The notes under the pieces were generated by a model. That model ran no database searches. It worked only from the letters and a program-made list of their open reading frames with translations, and was not told the DNA's origin. From positions 13,454,001-13,518,000 of the forward strand of contig OZ316895.1 in NCBI GenBank assembly GCA_973895155.1: 64,000 nt of DNA, read 5' to 3'. This stretch comes from Marsupella aquatica (Eukaryota > Marchantiophyta). Positions 1 through 10,960 of this stretch are shown here, in pieces; the first letter of the stretch is position 1; each line of letters opens with the position of its first letter. The position numbers and the translations under genes are program-made.

Positions 1-2648
1 CTGAAGATGTGAATATCATTAGAATATTTCAAACTAGAAATCTCCGAACACCTATTACATTTTCAGAAGACTCTGAAGAGAGATCAGAGGAGGCTGCAAA
101 TGACAGAGAGACTGCTGTAATCTCAAATGTTGTTGAAGAGATCCTGGGAGGTGAGATTGTTCATGAAACAGTTACAGAAAATGTGGAGAGTGGAAACAAC
201 TCTACAGAAAATCTTTTTGTTTTAAATTCTAATTCACTAGAAAATAGTGGGGGGTAAGTTCTCCCGACACTATTCAAGATAGAGTAGAGGTGACAAGACC
301 CAGCAAGAAAATCAGAGATCAGATGATTAGAAAAGATAGACTTACCATTGCAAATCTAAAAAAAACACAAAATTAAAGATATTTTTAAGTATCCCTGTTG
401 TGACAAGTTTTGCTTGAGGTCTCTGGGTCTAGAGGAATGCTCAAAACAACGCAAGTATTATTTTGGTCTTAAACACTTGCAAAAAAATATTTTGCTACGA
501 GGTTGTATCATGAACAACTGTAGTACTTCTCGTGGATATAGTGTAAATGGACAACCTATATGTAGAGGAGGATTCAAGAAACTATATTCTTTAGGTAATA
601 ATAGATTGGCAACAATCCATGCAAACATGTTTACAAGGATTGAACGAGATACCTTTTGTAAGGAAGACTCACCTTCATTTCTAAACTTGGTGGAATGGTT
701 GAAAGATTTTTTCCAAAAAAATATGGATAGTCTTCCCCATAAAGAGATTCATCACTTGCCAGACAATTGGACAAAGCAAGAGATACATGGAATCTTTGAA
801 GCTGAAACAATGTTGCGAGAAGAACAACAAGTTACATATTCTTATTTTTGCGTGTTTGGAAAAAAAAGTTTCCAAATGTACGAATTCCTAAAAGGAGCCG
901 ATTTTCTACTTGTGGTCCTTGTACTGAATTCAAGGCTCTTCGGGACAAAGCAACAACTGAAGAGGATAAAAGTAAGTTCCACTAACTATAACCTTCAACT
1001 TTAATTTGATGACATGTAATTCAATATTTATCAAAGTTTATCCTTAGTTATTGATTTTTAATTCATTGCTATTGTATCATTTCAGGAAAGTATATCAATG
1101 CCCTTGTGGAGCATCAAAAAGTACAATCATTGGAAATGATGAAGTTAGCCAAGCATCGTAAAAAATGCTATGATGAGCCCAACAAGTATTTGGGTATTTG
1201 TATAGATGGTATGGATCAAAAGAAAACAGAGCTACCACATTTTCTTCGTTGTCCAAAGAACATGGATGAAAAGTATTTTATTCCAATACATGTTGTAGGT
1301 TGTCTCATCTTCAACAGGAACCTTGTAGCAAAAGTATTTTTGACATATCCCAATATCCATAATGATGCAAACTTGACCATACATGTTATTCAAAATGTAT
1401 TGAATACATGGGATGGGACATTACCAAGAGTGTTATATCTTCAATTAGATAATACCACTCGGGAAAACAAAAATAAATTCTTGATGGCTTATTAAAGTGG
1501 GTTTCTTGTTGGTCGGTCATACACATGACCAGATAGATCAGATGTTTAGTAAATTTTCGTCTAGGTTAAACAAGCACAAAGCATTTCGCTTGGAGACTCT
1601 TGAGGATATTATTCGACGAGCATATTCACCTGAAGCTTTGATCATATTTGTGGATGAAGTAGCCGATTTTTGAAAATTTGTCAATGAAAACGACCAGCCA
1701 AATGAGAAGGGAGTCTCAGGTAGAGTCTTGAGAGATCTCAATCTCATAACTTTTCAAAGACAATTCAGATTCAAACGAGTCATGGAGGATGGAAACAAAG
1801 AGACAAAATTTCATGGGAAACATCCTTCCACGACCCAGGATTGGGGAGATGCAATGACGTTCGTCAATTACATTCCAACCACAAGAATGTGGGTTGTTGC
1901 ACAAATATCACTGAAGTCAGCAAAAGGTGTTGAGAGGGATGATGTCCATGATTCTTCCAATACTGATGGTGCATTAACTACTCTGGTGAAATATGAAAAA
2001 GCTATCCAGGAAGGTTTCAATTACTTTGACAATGAAGATAAACTTTGGTGGATGAGTTTTTTTGAGAAACAAAAAGATATTATCAAAAACCACCTAGAGG
2101 AAGGTGAGTGGTTATTTGAGTGGGTTTGGCCGCAACAAAATCAAGGTGCACAACTACTTCCAAGGGTGAGAAATGAACTTGTTGAAGAAGGTGTTGATCC
2201 AACTTTGGTTGACAAAGTTGCTGGACCACAGAGAATTATGTACTCCGGACCTCGACGAAAGCAAGTTGAATTTGGAGATTTCAGAGATATGGAAGTTAAC
2301 AATAAGTGGTCCATGATATGTGTAGCGGCACACAAGGATCCAGAAGGCAAGTTGTTTTGGATGGCAAAGGTGTCAAAGATTTTGACAAGAACTGCAGACA
2401 TTCCTGAGAGAATCAAAATCACATGGTACACAACTGAGGCAAGTGCTGAGTCTGCTATTGATGGGAAATATTTTCCAGAGAAAGATAATATATCTAATCG
2501 ACTTCTCCAAGATGAACTAGTTCTATCATCAACAGCGGTGTATGCATACAACTTTGCGCTTTTAAGTACTAATCAAATAGCAGCAAAAACTAAAAAAATT
2601 ATAGAGTCTACTATATTAGAGAGAGGTTCTGCACACTCAGAGGATTGA
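1..2648 (+). pseudogene. DUF7869-type transposase-like gene, decayed, 5' end outside the window
   Basis: This is a broken relative of the intact transposase-like gene at 22,250-25,993. It shows the same landmarks in the same order: a Cys-rich segment near 395-430, a CGPC Cys pair near 911-922, an acidic DGMDQ motif near 1,204-1,220, LQLDN near 1,439-1,453, and VGHTHDQID near 1,517-1,545, then a long C-terminal region open from 1,728 to 2,648. An intron at about 972-1,085 has a good donor (GTAAGT) and acceptor (TTTCAG). Lesions include a frame change at the G-run near 250, another in the A-run near 865, a frame change near 1,490 and an in-frame TGA near 1,671. The three landmark motifs are consistent with the acidic triad of an RNase H-fold transposase, which is inference. 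The N-terminal part lies before base 1. Its stop is 12 bp from the stop of the convergent gene on the other strand. Confidence 0.75.
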
Positions 2649-2659
2649 GATTGATGTCC

Positions 2660-5600
2660 TTAAACAGGTACATGGATCAATTTTAGAATTTGATCTCGAA
2701 TGAATTTTTTAAGGTTACATGCTCTTTTACAATTGTACCATTTTTCAGTAAATAAAGACTGTGCATCAAGGCATTGTGTAATATGCCATTGAATTCTGAT
2801 TTTGTCCATATTTTGAAGAACAAATAGACCACAATCTGAATTGTTTGGTTGTTGAGGTACGTGAGAAAGAATCTTAAAGTTAGTCCAAAGTGTTTAATAA
2901 TTGAACTAAATAAAAGTTGAAATAACTTTTCAAATCCTTACCATTGGATTGTATATCTCCACAACTCCCATTGGAACTTTTCCAAAAAATAATTCCCATT
3001 CCATTGTAAAATATCTGCAAATTATCATTCAAAGTTCTTAGTCCAAAGTGTTGATATTTATGTACCACATAAATAAATTCAAATTGAAAAAATGTAATAG
3101 AATATATACGTACCTGCTTAGTATTGATCCAATTACATGGGTTGAGTGTAGACCGGCGAGAGAGTCTAGATGATACATTTTGATCGAAGATTCAATCCGA
3201 TCCAAACATATTACAACCAGACTCCAGTGCATGCTCATGTGAATTGGCATGAGAATGACCTCAATTTGGGAAAATGGTGGCTTGTAATAATTCTGCATCT
3301 TTTGAATTGATTCCAACAAGGTCTCGGCTGGTTCTGTTTCAATCCTTGAAACAAGCCAAGGGTAAAAAAAAGAGGATAATGTGTTTACTGAGGGAGCCAG
3401 ATCTCCATGTTCCCCGGTTATTAATTGTGGGTAAAATTCCATTATTTCATCACCCAAATATTGACCGGGTTCAAGTTGGCTCAATGTTTTATTGTCCAAA
3501 AGAAATCCACTAGAAGGATTGTGTGAGAATCTATGCCGAACATGTTTCAATACAAAATCCTCCTTTGGTTCCTGCAAAGACATTACTTTGTGAAATAAGA
3601 ACATAGTCCAATCATAATCTTCCTCAATATTTCACAAGTTTGGATCAATAGATACAACATGAGAGAACTAATCAAACTTAAGTCTACACCTCAAGGAATG
3701 AGCCAAGATCAAGTGTCGGAGCTTCATGTTCCACTTCATCCTCTTCATCCTCATCATTGTCGTTCTCCTCCGCGGTTGTAATAATGCAAGTTCCAGTGGT
3801 GAGGGTGCTCGTAGTACCACCAATAGGTGGTTGAACCTCAAAGCTCATGGGTCCTGTACCCGCCTCGGTTGCTTCATCATTCAAGTCCCATGATTCATCA
3901 AGCGTGACAAGTCGGGTCCGGATACAATCCCCCTGGCTTGCACTGAGCTCCACGGCTATCACCGGACGTTTCCCTAACAAGGCAGCGCATGAGGTCAAAC
4001 CACTCCCCGCACATAAATTAGCAACCCAATCCCCTACTTCACTAAAATGTTGAACGAACCAATCTGCTAAAGCTATCAGTTTCTGGTAAGGGTTCACTAT
4101 TTCTCCCAATGGTGTTACATATTTCTTTGTAACACAAGGGACTTTTATGATGTTTATCCTTTTCTCATCATGTTCAAAATTGTACATGTCTCTGGTCCTC
4201 ATACCACTCTCGTGATAATATCCGATTGACCAGTTTTCAAAAGCCCAAGCCAATCGATTCCCGGAAGGATGAGCATGTACATTTGGCTTCTCCCAAATTC
4301 CAGCCTCTACACCTGCGTTACAAGTTTTTCCAAGAGCATTCATCACAGACCAAGTTTGCTGCAAAGAGTGAATCACAACAAATCTCCACATCTTTGAACT
4401 TGTCACCTTGGCAAAACAATTCACCATATCCACAATATCACTCTCTGAAAATGGGACCTCATCATTTTCAGAGCCAGGCGCATTGAATCCATAAGGAATG
4501 TCTGCAATTGCAAGTGTGTAATTCCTTTTCTCTACAAACTTATCCAGCGCCCTGACATCTCCACAATGCAATGTATATCTGATAAAATTTCCGTCAGCGT
4601 TTTTCCATCGATGGTCACTCGACTCTGCTTCAACCGTTTCAATCCCACGACGACGGTTGTAGTTCTCAATCGCTTCTTGAACGTAATTCTTAAACCCCGG
4701 GGGAATAACACTCGAAGTCAGCTCCTCCGTAGGCTTCTCAACCGCATTGGCACCAATTGCATCTTTGTTCTTCTTCTTCGAAAAAGCTTTCAACTGCAAA
4801 CGCAAACTTGTTAAAAGAATCTGGAGGAAAGACAATGGGGAGATAACCATTTAGGAATTCAAACAATCAAATCTGGATGACGAATGCGACATGGGATACT
4901 CCGTATCCTAATTTGTATTCAACCAAGCAAAAACCACTGTCAAACATCACCACTGTCAAATAACCACAAGTGAATCCGAGATGGGATACCCCGTATCCCA
5001 CTTCACATTCGACCAAGCAAAAACCACATTGAAACATCTCAAATGTCAAATAACCACATTGAATACGAGATGGGATACCGCATATCCCACTTCGAATTCA
5101 ACTAAGCAAAAACCACATTGAAACATCACAAACTTCAAATAACCATAAGTGAATCCGAGATGGGATACCGCGTATCCCACTTGGCATTCAACCAAGAAAA
5201 AACCGCATTGAAACATCAACAACATCAAATAAGCACAAGTGAATCCGAGATGGGATACCCCGTATCCCACTTCGCATTCCAACAAGAAATCCATGAAGAA
5301 AACCTCCAAACATGGCGAAACAAATAGAAAAGTCCAATCAGTGGAAGGGGAGAACATACCACATCGGAAAATTTCCCACTCCATCTTTCAAGCTCGGCAG
5401 ATTCTGTTTCTTTTGGAAACATTCGTTTGCAAGTCACCCAGTCTTTCTGCCCTGACAACTGAACAAAAAGCTTGCTAATTTTCACAAGTTTCTTGTAACT
5501 CTCGACTTCTTTTGCCATCTGCTCCAAAGAGATCATCCGGTCCTTCACTCGGAGAAGAAGGGACTCCAAAAATTGGTCATGTTCAATTCCCTGGATTGCT

Positions 5601-7318
5601 CTCCAAGGTGTCAAGGTAAGACCCCCTGCAAGCTTATTCAAAGCTTTTGGAATCGACTGCGCTTTTCCCTTTCCTTTCTTGAGTTTCTTGATAGGTGACT
5701 TCTGCATATTCTGCCCTTTGATCTCCAACTTGTTCCACATCTCAAAGATCTGGTCTTGGAGTTCCCAGACCTTACCCGACCTAAACACAATTTGGAAGAG
5801 AGGCTCATGCTTCTTCAGGCTTGTGGCGTCCCCCGGAAAAAACCCGTCGAGGCAAACCTCCATCGCACACGCTTCTCTAGTCTCCTTGGTTTTTGCCATT
5901 CCTCTGGCAAGGAAAATCTTATGCATTGTTCGGATTTGATCAATGTTGTTCATTTTTTTCCTGTACTCCTGATCAATATTATGTTGGATGCTAAGTTTCT
6001 GAATGTCCTCCCTTGTGAGACCAGCATACACCCAAGCTTGGAGTTCATTGAAGATCTCTCTCCCATAAGCCTGATACAATTCTCTCTTGGCCTGAGCACC
6101 GTGATTACCTCCAATCACTCGATATTTCCAGCTTGTTGCCTTTTCTGGGTCCGAGTCTATCACTGTCGGGCAGTCTTCCGGGATCACAAACAAGACAAAT
6201 GGCGTCGTGAAATTTGTCGGATTTATTTTCATCAAAGTCTTGATGTTCTCCACATGCAACCGATCGACTGTTCGAACCAACATTGAGTTCTCGTCGTCAA
6301 TATCGTCAAGAAGAAGGAGGTTAGTTGTTTTCAGAATAACTGTTGTCTTCTGAACTCGCTTAGTCTCCATCAACCGAGACACTTCTTCACGAACCACAAG
6401 TGTCTCTTCCCGCTGCAAAGCTGTGGTGATATCTGTTGAATCGTTTTTCTTTTCTTTAACAGCTCCTCTAGATGATAAAGAAAGCCCACCTGACGAAGTT
6501 GAAGGAATCTGAGGTGTCTGTGAAATTGGTGGGACCAAAGATGAGACAACACTTCCTGGTGCAAAAGGTGCGCGCTTCTGGATGTCACGTCGATCCAATT
6601 TGTTCTTGACAATAGCTTCTCCTGACACCGCTACTTTAGAACCTTCCCCAGAGAGTTGATCTGCAAGCTTCCTCTTTGCCGGTTCCTTAAGAGAAACTGT
6701 GGCAGATTTCTCCTTTGTCGAGGGTGTTCCAGACATCTCCCCTGACTTCAAAGCCGGATCGGTAGGCTTCGTCACTTTCAACTTCAAAGGCCGCTCTTTG
6801 ACGCCAAAGTCAGCTCCAACAACTGACCTATACGCTACCTTCGTAAAATCCTCAACAACCCTCCAAGACTTCAAGACAAATTTCAAACACCAATAAGAAA
6901 AGTCCTCAATCTCCGGCACTTCCGAAATTAGCTGGCAGATTGGGTCATCAGGAAATGTGTTCATCAAGACCCGATCAAGTTTCTCGTAGTTGAGGACAAC
7001 TACAATGAAGGCATTGTTCGGAAGAATGCAAAGGTACATTGGAATCTTCTTCAGCTGTTTTGTTTTTGAGTCGGTGATATCCGCCTCCCCGGTGTCCACG
7101 ACTAATCCATAATGGCAATGGTCTTTACCCTTAACGATAACCAACCACACCACTGGACCTTCATAGGCTCTGTGAATATCCATCGCCCGAGCATCCCTGA
7201 AGTACCACCTATTCCTCATGAGTTTCTCCTCCGTGTAAAGGTCTTTCTTCCAAATCTCATCGACGATGGATGTCCGTGAAGACTGGGTCGAACCAGACGA
7301 CTTTGATTTGTTCGACAT
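2660..7318 (-). CDS. ParB-like domain / beta-class DNA methyltransferase / Ulp1 (C48) protease fusion protein
   Basis: Five exons on the minus strand join in frame with GT/AG junctions: 7318-5360, 4793-3690 (or from 4820), 3571-3114, 3014-2942 and 2872-2660. They give about 1,268 aa with no internal stop. Residues about 330-420 look like a ParB/Srx fold, ending in GGNHGAQAKREL (compare the ParB G-x-H-R motif). Residues about 725-940 form an amino-DNA methyltransferase in the beta-class order: motif IV DIPYG near 751, then motif I NLCAGSG near 912. The C-terminus is a C48 peptidase with the full triad: His1136 (MHWSLVV), Asp1157 (HLDSL), Gln1206 and Cys1212 (QPNNSDCG). The Cys exon is found only after splicing, which strongly supports the model. 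The start ATG follows a TTTTTCAG acceptor, so a 5' UTR intron is likely. The N-terminal 330 residues are unrecognised. Expected role, by inference: site-specific DNA binding and adenine or cytosine-N4 methylation, with SUMO/ubiquitin-like protein processing. Confidence 0.85.
4880..5290. repeat. Five ~90-bp tandem units, each with a GGGATAC-N3-GTATCCC palindrome, inside intron 1 of the ParB-MTase-Ulp1 gene
   Basis: Palindromes lie at about 4891, 4981, 5071, 5161 and 5251, so the spacing is almost exactly 90 bp. The 7-bp arms are conserved, apart from one arm change in the first and third units. The central 3 bp vary (TCC, CCC, CGC, CGC, CCC). The symmetry extends outward with imperfect GAATnCGAnaT / TTCGnATTC flanks, about 40 bp in all. 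The array lies entirely in the intron between the ParB exon (ends 5360) and the methyltransferase exon (starts 4793 or 4820). The repeat unit is a multiple of three, so it produces spurious open frames that I do not annotate. Confidence 0.9.
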
Positions 7319-7424
7319 GATCCTGAAAAAGATTGACACACTTAGAACCAGACCAAACCACTTGGCATCCAACATCAACAATTGCCAAGTCTGATGCAAA
7401 GAACGAACAAGAGGGAGTTGAATG

Positions 7425-7615
7425 CGAAATGGGATACGCGGTATCCCAGTTCATATTCAAAGTCAAGAAAGAGCGAGGAGGTTCGGATGGAAGACTAAAA
7501 AGAGGGTGTTCAATGCGAGATGGGATACGCGGTATCCCATCTCGTATTCAATATTGAAAAGAAGGCCAAATAATAGAGTTGAATACAAATGGGGATACGG
7601 CGTATCCCTCTCAGG
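7425..7615. repeat. Three palindromes of the GGGATAC family in the leader of the ParB-MTase-Ulp1 gene
   Basis: Copies lie at about 7431-7447, 7521-7538 and 7591-7608. The middle copy is the most symmetrical: about 40 bp, from TTGAATGCGAGAT through GGGATAC-GCG-GTATCCC to ATCTCGTATTCAA. They sit between the TATA box at 7789-7798 and the ATG at 7318, just upstream of the acceptor at 7322. They are therefore probably transcribed, within a 5' UTR intron or leader. Confidence 0.88.
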
Positions 7616-7788
7616 ATTCAACAATTAACCAAACGAGGAGGGGAGAGTTTCTTCAGGTTTTACCAATTTTTTGGTTTCGATTCGAGCAAATACGAAAAGC
7701 TATAGAGATGTTGCGGCCCGAGAAAAATGCGGAGGTAAACAAAGTTGATAAGAAAAAGAAATGAGAGTAATTTTTCTGACCAGGCACT

Positions 7789-7798
7789 CCTATTTATA
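7789..7798 (-). promoter_or_regulatory. TATA box (TATAAATAGG) for the ParB-MTase-Ulp1 gene
   Basis: On the minus strand the sequence reads AAAGTATAAATAGGAGTGCC, a near-perfect plant TATA element. It is about 470 bp upstream of the ATG at 7318, and transcription would start near 7765. The upstream SET/F-box gene uses the same 12-mer TATAAATAGGAG at 9875-9884, which suggests a shared promoter design. Confidence 0.6.
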
Positions 7799-8152
7799 CT
7801 TTATCACCTTCGTATCCACAGGCGATAAGGTCTCCACAGGCGATAATGTGTATCCAAAAGCGTAGGGTTGGAGTCCGGATGTCTATGTATATTTTTTTCT
7901 CTTGATGGGACTAGAGATAAGGCATATCCCCAAGTCCTTGTATTCAACCAAATAGATTTTACGCGTAGCGAATTGGGTAACTCTTTATTCATTCAGAATT
8001 GTGCCACAAAAAAAACTAAGTTGATATTCTTAAAAAGAGTCTTTACAAAGAGCCCATTCAAGATGGCTCTAAACCAGACTAGAAGCTTTCCCATACATTT
8101 CCAAGAGCCTCGCTTGCTCATCTTTCTTAAGATTGTGCCAGTCTTCTTGAAA
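7799..8152. other. Spacer between the SET/F-box gene and the TATA box of the next gene
   Basis: No gene is visible. It holds a short direct repeat (CCACAGGCGATA, twice, near 7817 and 7833) and a degenerate palindrome half-site near 7917-7932 (GATAAGGCATATCCCC). It probably contains the 3' end of one gene and the proximal promoter of the next. Confidence 0.4.
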
Positions 8153-9123
8153 TCAATTTAGGTCAGACCTTGAAAATAAACCTAAGAAATTGATTGGAGG
8201 AAGATTTGGTGTTTCCATCCTAACAAAAGCTTCAATATGAACATTCTGAAGGGGTTTTCCATCGGGAATGCTTGTCAGCATTTCATTTACTTCCTCAAGC
8301 TGGCTTTTTGCTAGTCTAAGAATACCCCAGACTCGTGTACAAATTACGAGCTGGTTCCATTTCTTGGAGGTGCATCCAAGCCACACCATGGTTTTTAATC
8401 GCATCAATCTTTCATCAGCTTGGTTCTTGGAGGAATCAAACTCATCCTCTATACAACAAACTTTCAAAATGGGCCAAATGAACGTTTCAACAATCTCGTC
8501 AGGAAGTCCATCCAAAAGCAATCCGGATTCCCTTTGGCCACTTTTTTGTTGAATTTGTTCCTTCTCTTTGTCGAATGACATCGCTAACCTTGTAAAGACA
8601 GGGTTCTCAGTGACTGCCATTCCAAAATAAGAGTGGATACCTGGAGTAATAAATGAGATGGTGAGCTCTTTCTCAGCAACCTACAAAATAGTGATGGAAA
8701 AACTGATTTTATTTCTTTGATCAAAATAAAAATATATTCACAAAATGTTTGACCCAAGAACGTTCACCTAAACACTTACACACTAATCAAGAAAATTCAA
8801 CGCGATAAGTTAACCCAAGGATCTTCGTTCCAAATCCGACAACAAAAATATGCCAATCGATGATATTTGTTTTGGGCATCACGACAATAGTTACAAGAAG
8901 AATTAACAGAGTGCAGACAACCACTCAAACATATTCTCGACCGAATCGGAACTCCATCCTCATTTTTTTCACAAAACTCTATTCGAAGTGGATTCAAACT
9001 ATCATGTGGATCCACGCCTCCGGTCCATAGCGCGCCTAATCCAGCACGAAGAACTTTGAGTGCAACTAATCGCTTATACAATCGACGAGCACATTTCTCA
9101 AGGTTTTGATTCTGAACCGCCAT
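8153..9123 (-). CDS. SET-like domain plus F-box-like protein, two exons
   Basis: Exons 9123-8815 and 8680-8153 join in phase 0 (TGG|GTTAAC donor, TTTGTAG acceptor) to give 278 aa. Near residues 65-113 it resembles the end of a SET domain: LHSVNSSCN, where SET proteins have N-H-S-C-x-P-N, then VAEKELTISFI, where they have GEELTISYI. This second piece is created exactly by the splice, which supports the join. The His of the NHSC signature is replaced by Ser and the N-terminal SET half is missing, so methyltransferase activity is doubtful. Residues about 158-205 (LLLDGLPDEIVETF, then CTSKKWNQLV) read like an F-box. Adapter use in ubiquitin ligation is inference. It is on the same strand as, and upstream of, the ParB-MTase-Ulp1 gene. 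Confidence 0.6.
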
Positions 9124-9309
9124 TAGACTCACAAGAGAAAACTTCGTTTTTCAAGGAAAGCTTAAGCTTGAGTGGGTGTCGGTCACTGAAAGGCAGCAAG
9201 AGCTTCAGTGCGTACAGTTCAGTTGAACTTCGCCTGTGAAACAATCAGTAATCCATAAGGTTTTTCCCATCATTCAAATAAACTCTAGGTAAATACCACA
9301 TGGGCAATC

Positions 9310-9735
9310 AAAACTGGACATTTGAAGAGTGAATCCCAAACGGGATACGCCGTATCCCATTTCACATTCAACGTTGAGGTTTTGACATTTATGTTCTAAG
9401 ATGCTTCATTTTCGCAGGTTGGATGCGACATGGGATACCCCGTATCCCACTTCGCATCGATCCAACCTCCTTTTTTAGCTAAAGAGAAAACAAACTGGAC
9501 ATTTGAAGAGTGAATCCCAAACGGGATACGCCGTATCCCATTTCGCATTCAACGTTGAGGTTTTGACATTTGGAGTCTACGATACTTTATATTCGGAGGT
9601 TGGATGCAACATGGGATACCCCGTATCCCACTTTGCATCCAACCTCCTTTTTCAGCTAATATGAAACAAAAACTTGAAATTTGAGGGTTGAATCCCAAAC
9701 AGGATACGCCGTATCCCATTTGGGATTCGTCCTCG
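9310..9735. repeat. Five palindromes of the GGGATAC family, alternating A/B units, in the leader of the SET/F-box gene
   Basis: Palindromes lie at about 9341, 9431, 9521, 9611 and 9701, again 90 bp apart. Two flank types alternate as A-B-A-B-A, giving a 180-bp higher-order unit. Type A has centre GCC and begins GAATCCCAAACGGGATAC. Type B has centre CCC and outer arms GGTTGGATGC / GCATcgATCCAACC, close to 50 bp of dyad symmetry. The array lies between the TATA box at 9875-9884 and the start of the SET/F-box gene at 9123. Confidence 0.9.
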
Positions 9736-9874
9736 CCATTTTCAAAATGATTCTCACCTATTCGTCAAAACTGATTTTCGGGGAATACGAGTTTGTATAG
9801 ACGGTGTGCATTCGTCGAGAGTAAGAGTATACAGAGCGAGAAAAAATGAGCATAAAATTCTCAAGAGTTGATCT

Positions 9875-9884
9875 CCTATTTATA
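9875..9884 (-). promoter_or_regulatory. TATA box (TATAAATAGG) for the SET/F-box gene
   Basis: On the minus strand it reads ACTATAAATAGGAGATC, matching the core and the next two bases of the TATA box at 7789-7798. It lies about 750 bp upstream of the proposed ATG, so the leader would include the palindrome array and probably an intron. Confidence 0.55.
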
Positions 9885-10039
9885 GTTTTCTCACTAACCG
9901 TGGTTAGTATTTGACTGCAGTTGCATCGCAGTCGGTTAAATGTTACCATTGAGAAGAATTGTTTTGGAATATTCTTGTCGGGTAAACCAATATCGGCACT
10001 TTTACTGCGTTTTTTTTTTTTTTTTGGAATTCTGCGGTT

Positions 10040-10085
10040 GGATCCAAAATGGGATACGCCGTATCCCATCTTTGTATTCGTGTCG
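10040..10085. repeat. Single GGGATAC-family palindrome beyond the SET/F-box promoter
   Basis: GGGATACGCCGTATCCC at about 10051-10067, flanked by GGTTGGATCC on the left. This is the outermost copy in this locus. It follows a run of about 22 T (10009-10031). Confidence 0.85.
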
Positions 10086-10185
10086 ATTTTTCCTATTTTT
10101 TCAATTCGAAAAACTAGTTTTTAGTGGGAATACTAATTCCGTATCCAAGAATTTTTTGCCTTAGAAACTTTTTTCGCCGCGGGCA

Positions 10186-10215
10186 AAACGAGAAGTGTGG
10201 TCACACTTCTCGTTT
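10186..10215. repeat. 14-bp perfect inverted repeat at the junction of the palindrome locus and element G1
   Basis: AAACGAGAAGTGTG and its reverse complement are separated by GT. Nothing resembling the first locus is seen to its right, and nothing of the gypsy element to its left, so it marks or lies near the breakpoint. Its origin is unknown. Confidence 0.6.
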
Positions 10216-10960
10216 GGTCCGTCACCGTGTTTGAGATGATGTCGCAGGGAAATCCTGCTACACAATCAGAAGTGTCAAATATGGATGCAGATTCTTTGAA
10301 GAAGAGTGTAGCCAATTCTCGATCATCAGCACAAAACACTCGTGCCAAAGTCATGACTCGCAACCAAGGTATGAATAATGTCATGTATAAGCCACCCAGG
10401 AAAGCCAAGAAGAACAGCCAGGGTAAGGTGGAGGTGATAGCCACAGCAGAGCCAGTCCATAATCTTCTATCATGGGAGGATGACTCGCAGGTATGTGTGG
10501 GTACAGGCATTTTGCGACCGGATCATGCTAAATTCCATGGCAAAGTGGTCCCGGATGACCATGTAGTAGTGTTGTTGACTACAGTGATTGTATCTGATTG
10601 TAATTTGCCATTTCGGAATAGAGACGATGATCCACCTCAGGAAATAATTGCAGATGCAATAGGATCTCTTGTGCTCTGGCCATCAGAGTGTGTTAGTCTA
10701 CAGTGACTGAATGCAAGTGTACGTTGGTTAGAATGCCTCACTAACCTAACCGAAGAAGGTGTCTTTGGACCAGAGGTAGCCCCCAGCGGATTATGGCAAG
10801 AACCAATGGAAGGTGACTTGGAAGAAGAAGACGAAGAGGTCGAGGACTGCTTTACAATAGAATCCACCTTTTTAGCTGCAATTCCGGAGGAAGTAAAGGA
10901 TGTAGACCAATTGGATGAAACGGCTAAGTGGGGAGCAGTAGCAGGGACAGTGGATTTTCT
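10197..10960 (+). pseudogene. Fragment with a DUF8039-like module, upstream of the G1 pol
   Basis: One frame is open from 10197 to 10706. A second frame continues with acidic sequence (LTEEGVFGPE, then EEEDEEVEDC) to a TGA near 10981. The part at about 10485-10700 has the pattern G-T-G-I ... VVVLL-x-VIVSDCNLPF ... DAIGSLVLWP. This matches the repeats in the N-terminus of the transposase-like protein at 22,250-25,993 and the plant DUF8039 family as I recall it. It may be part of G1 upstream of reverse transcriptase, or a captured gene piece. No gag or retroviral-type protease is visible here. Confidence 0.4.

Noticed and set aside
4880-5290. CRISPR-like array (regular palindromes at constant spacing)
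   Set aside because: Units are whole-length tandem copies with no unique spacers, the context is eukaryotic with introns, and no cas gene is present.
4867-5384. Minus-strand frames encoding GYGVSHLGFT-type repeat peptides
   Set aside because: They arise from the 90-bp intronic repeat, whose length is a multiple of three. The flanking splice sites show the region is an intron.
1-10150. Whole first locus as a complete transposon
   Set aside because: No terminal inverted repeat or target duplication could be found. The left end is outside the window and the right end is obscured by the junction with G1.
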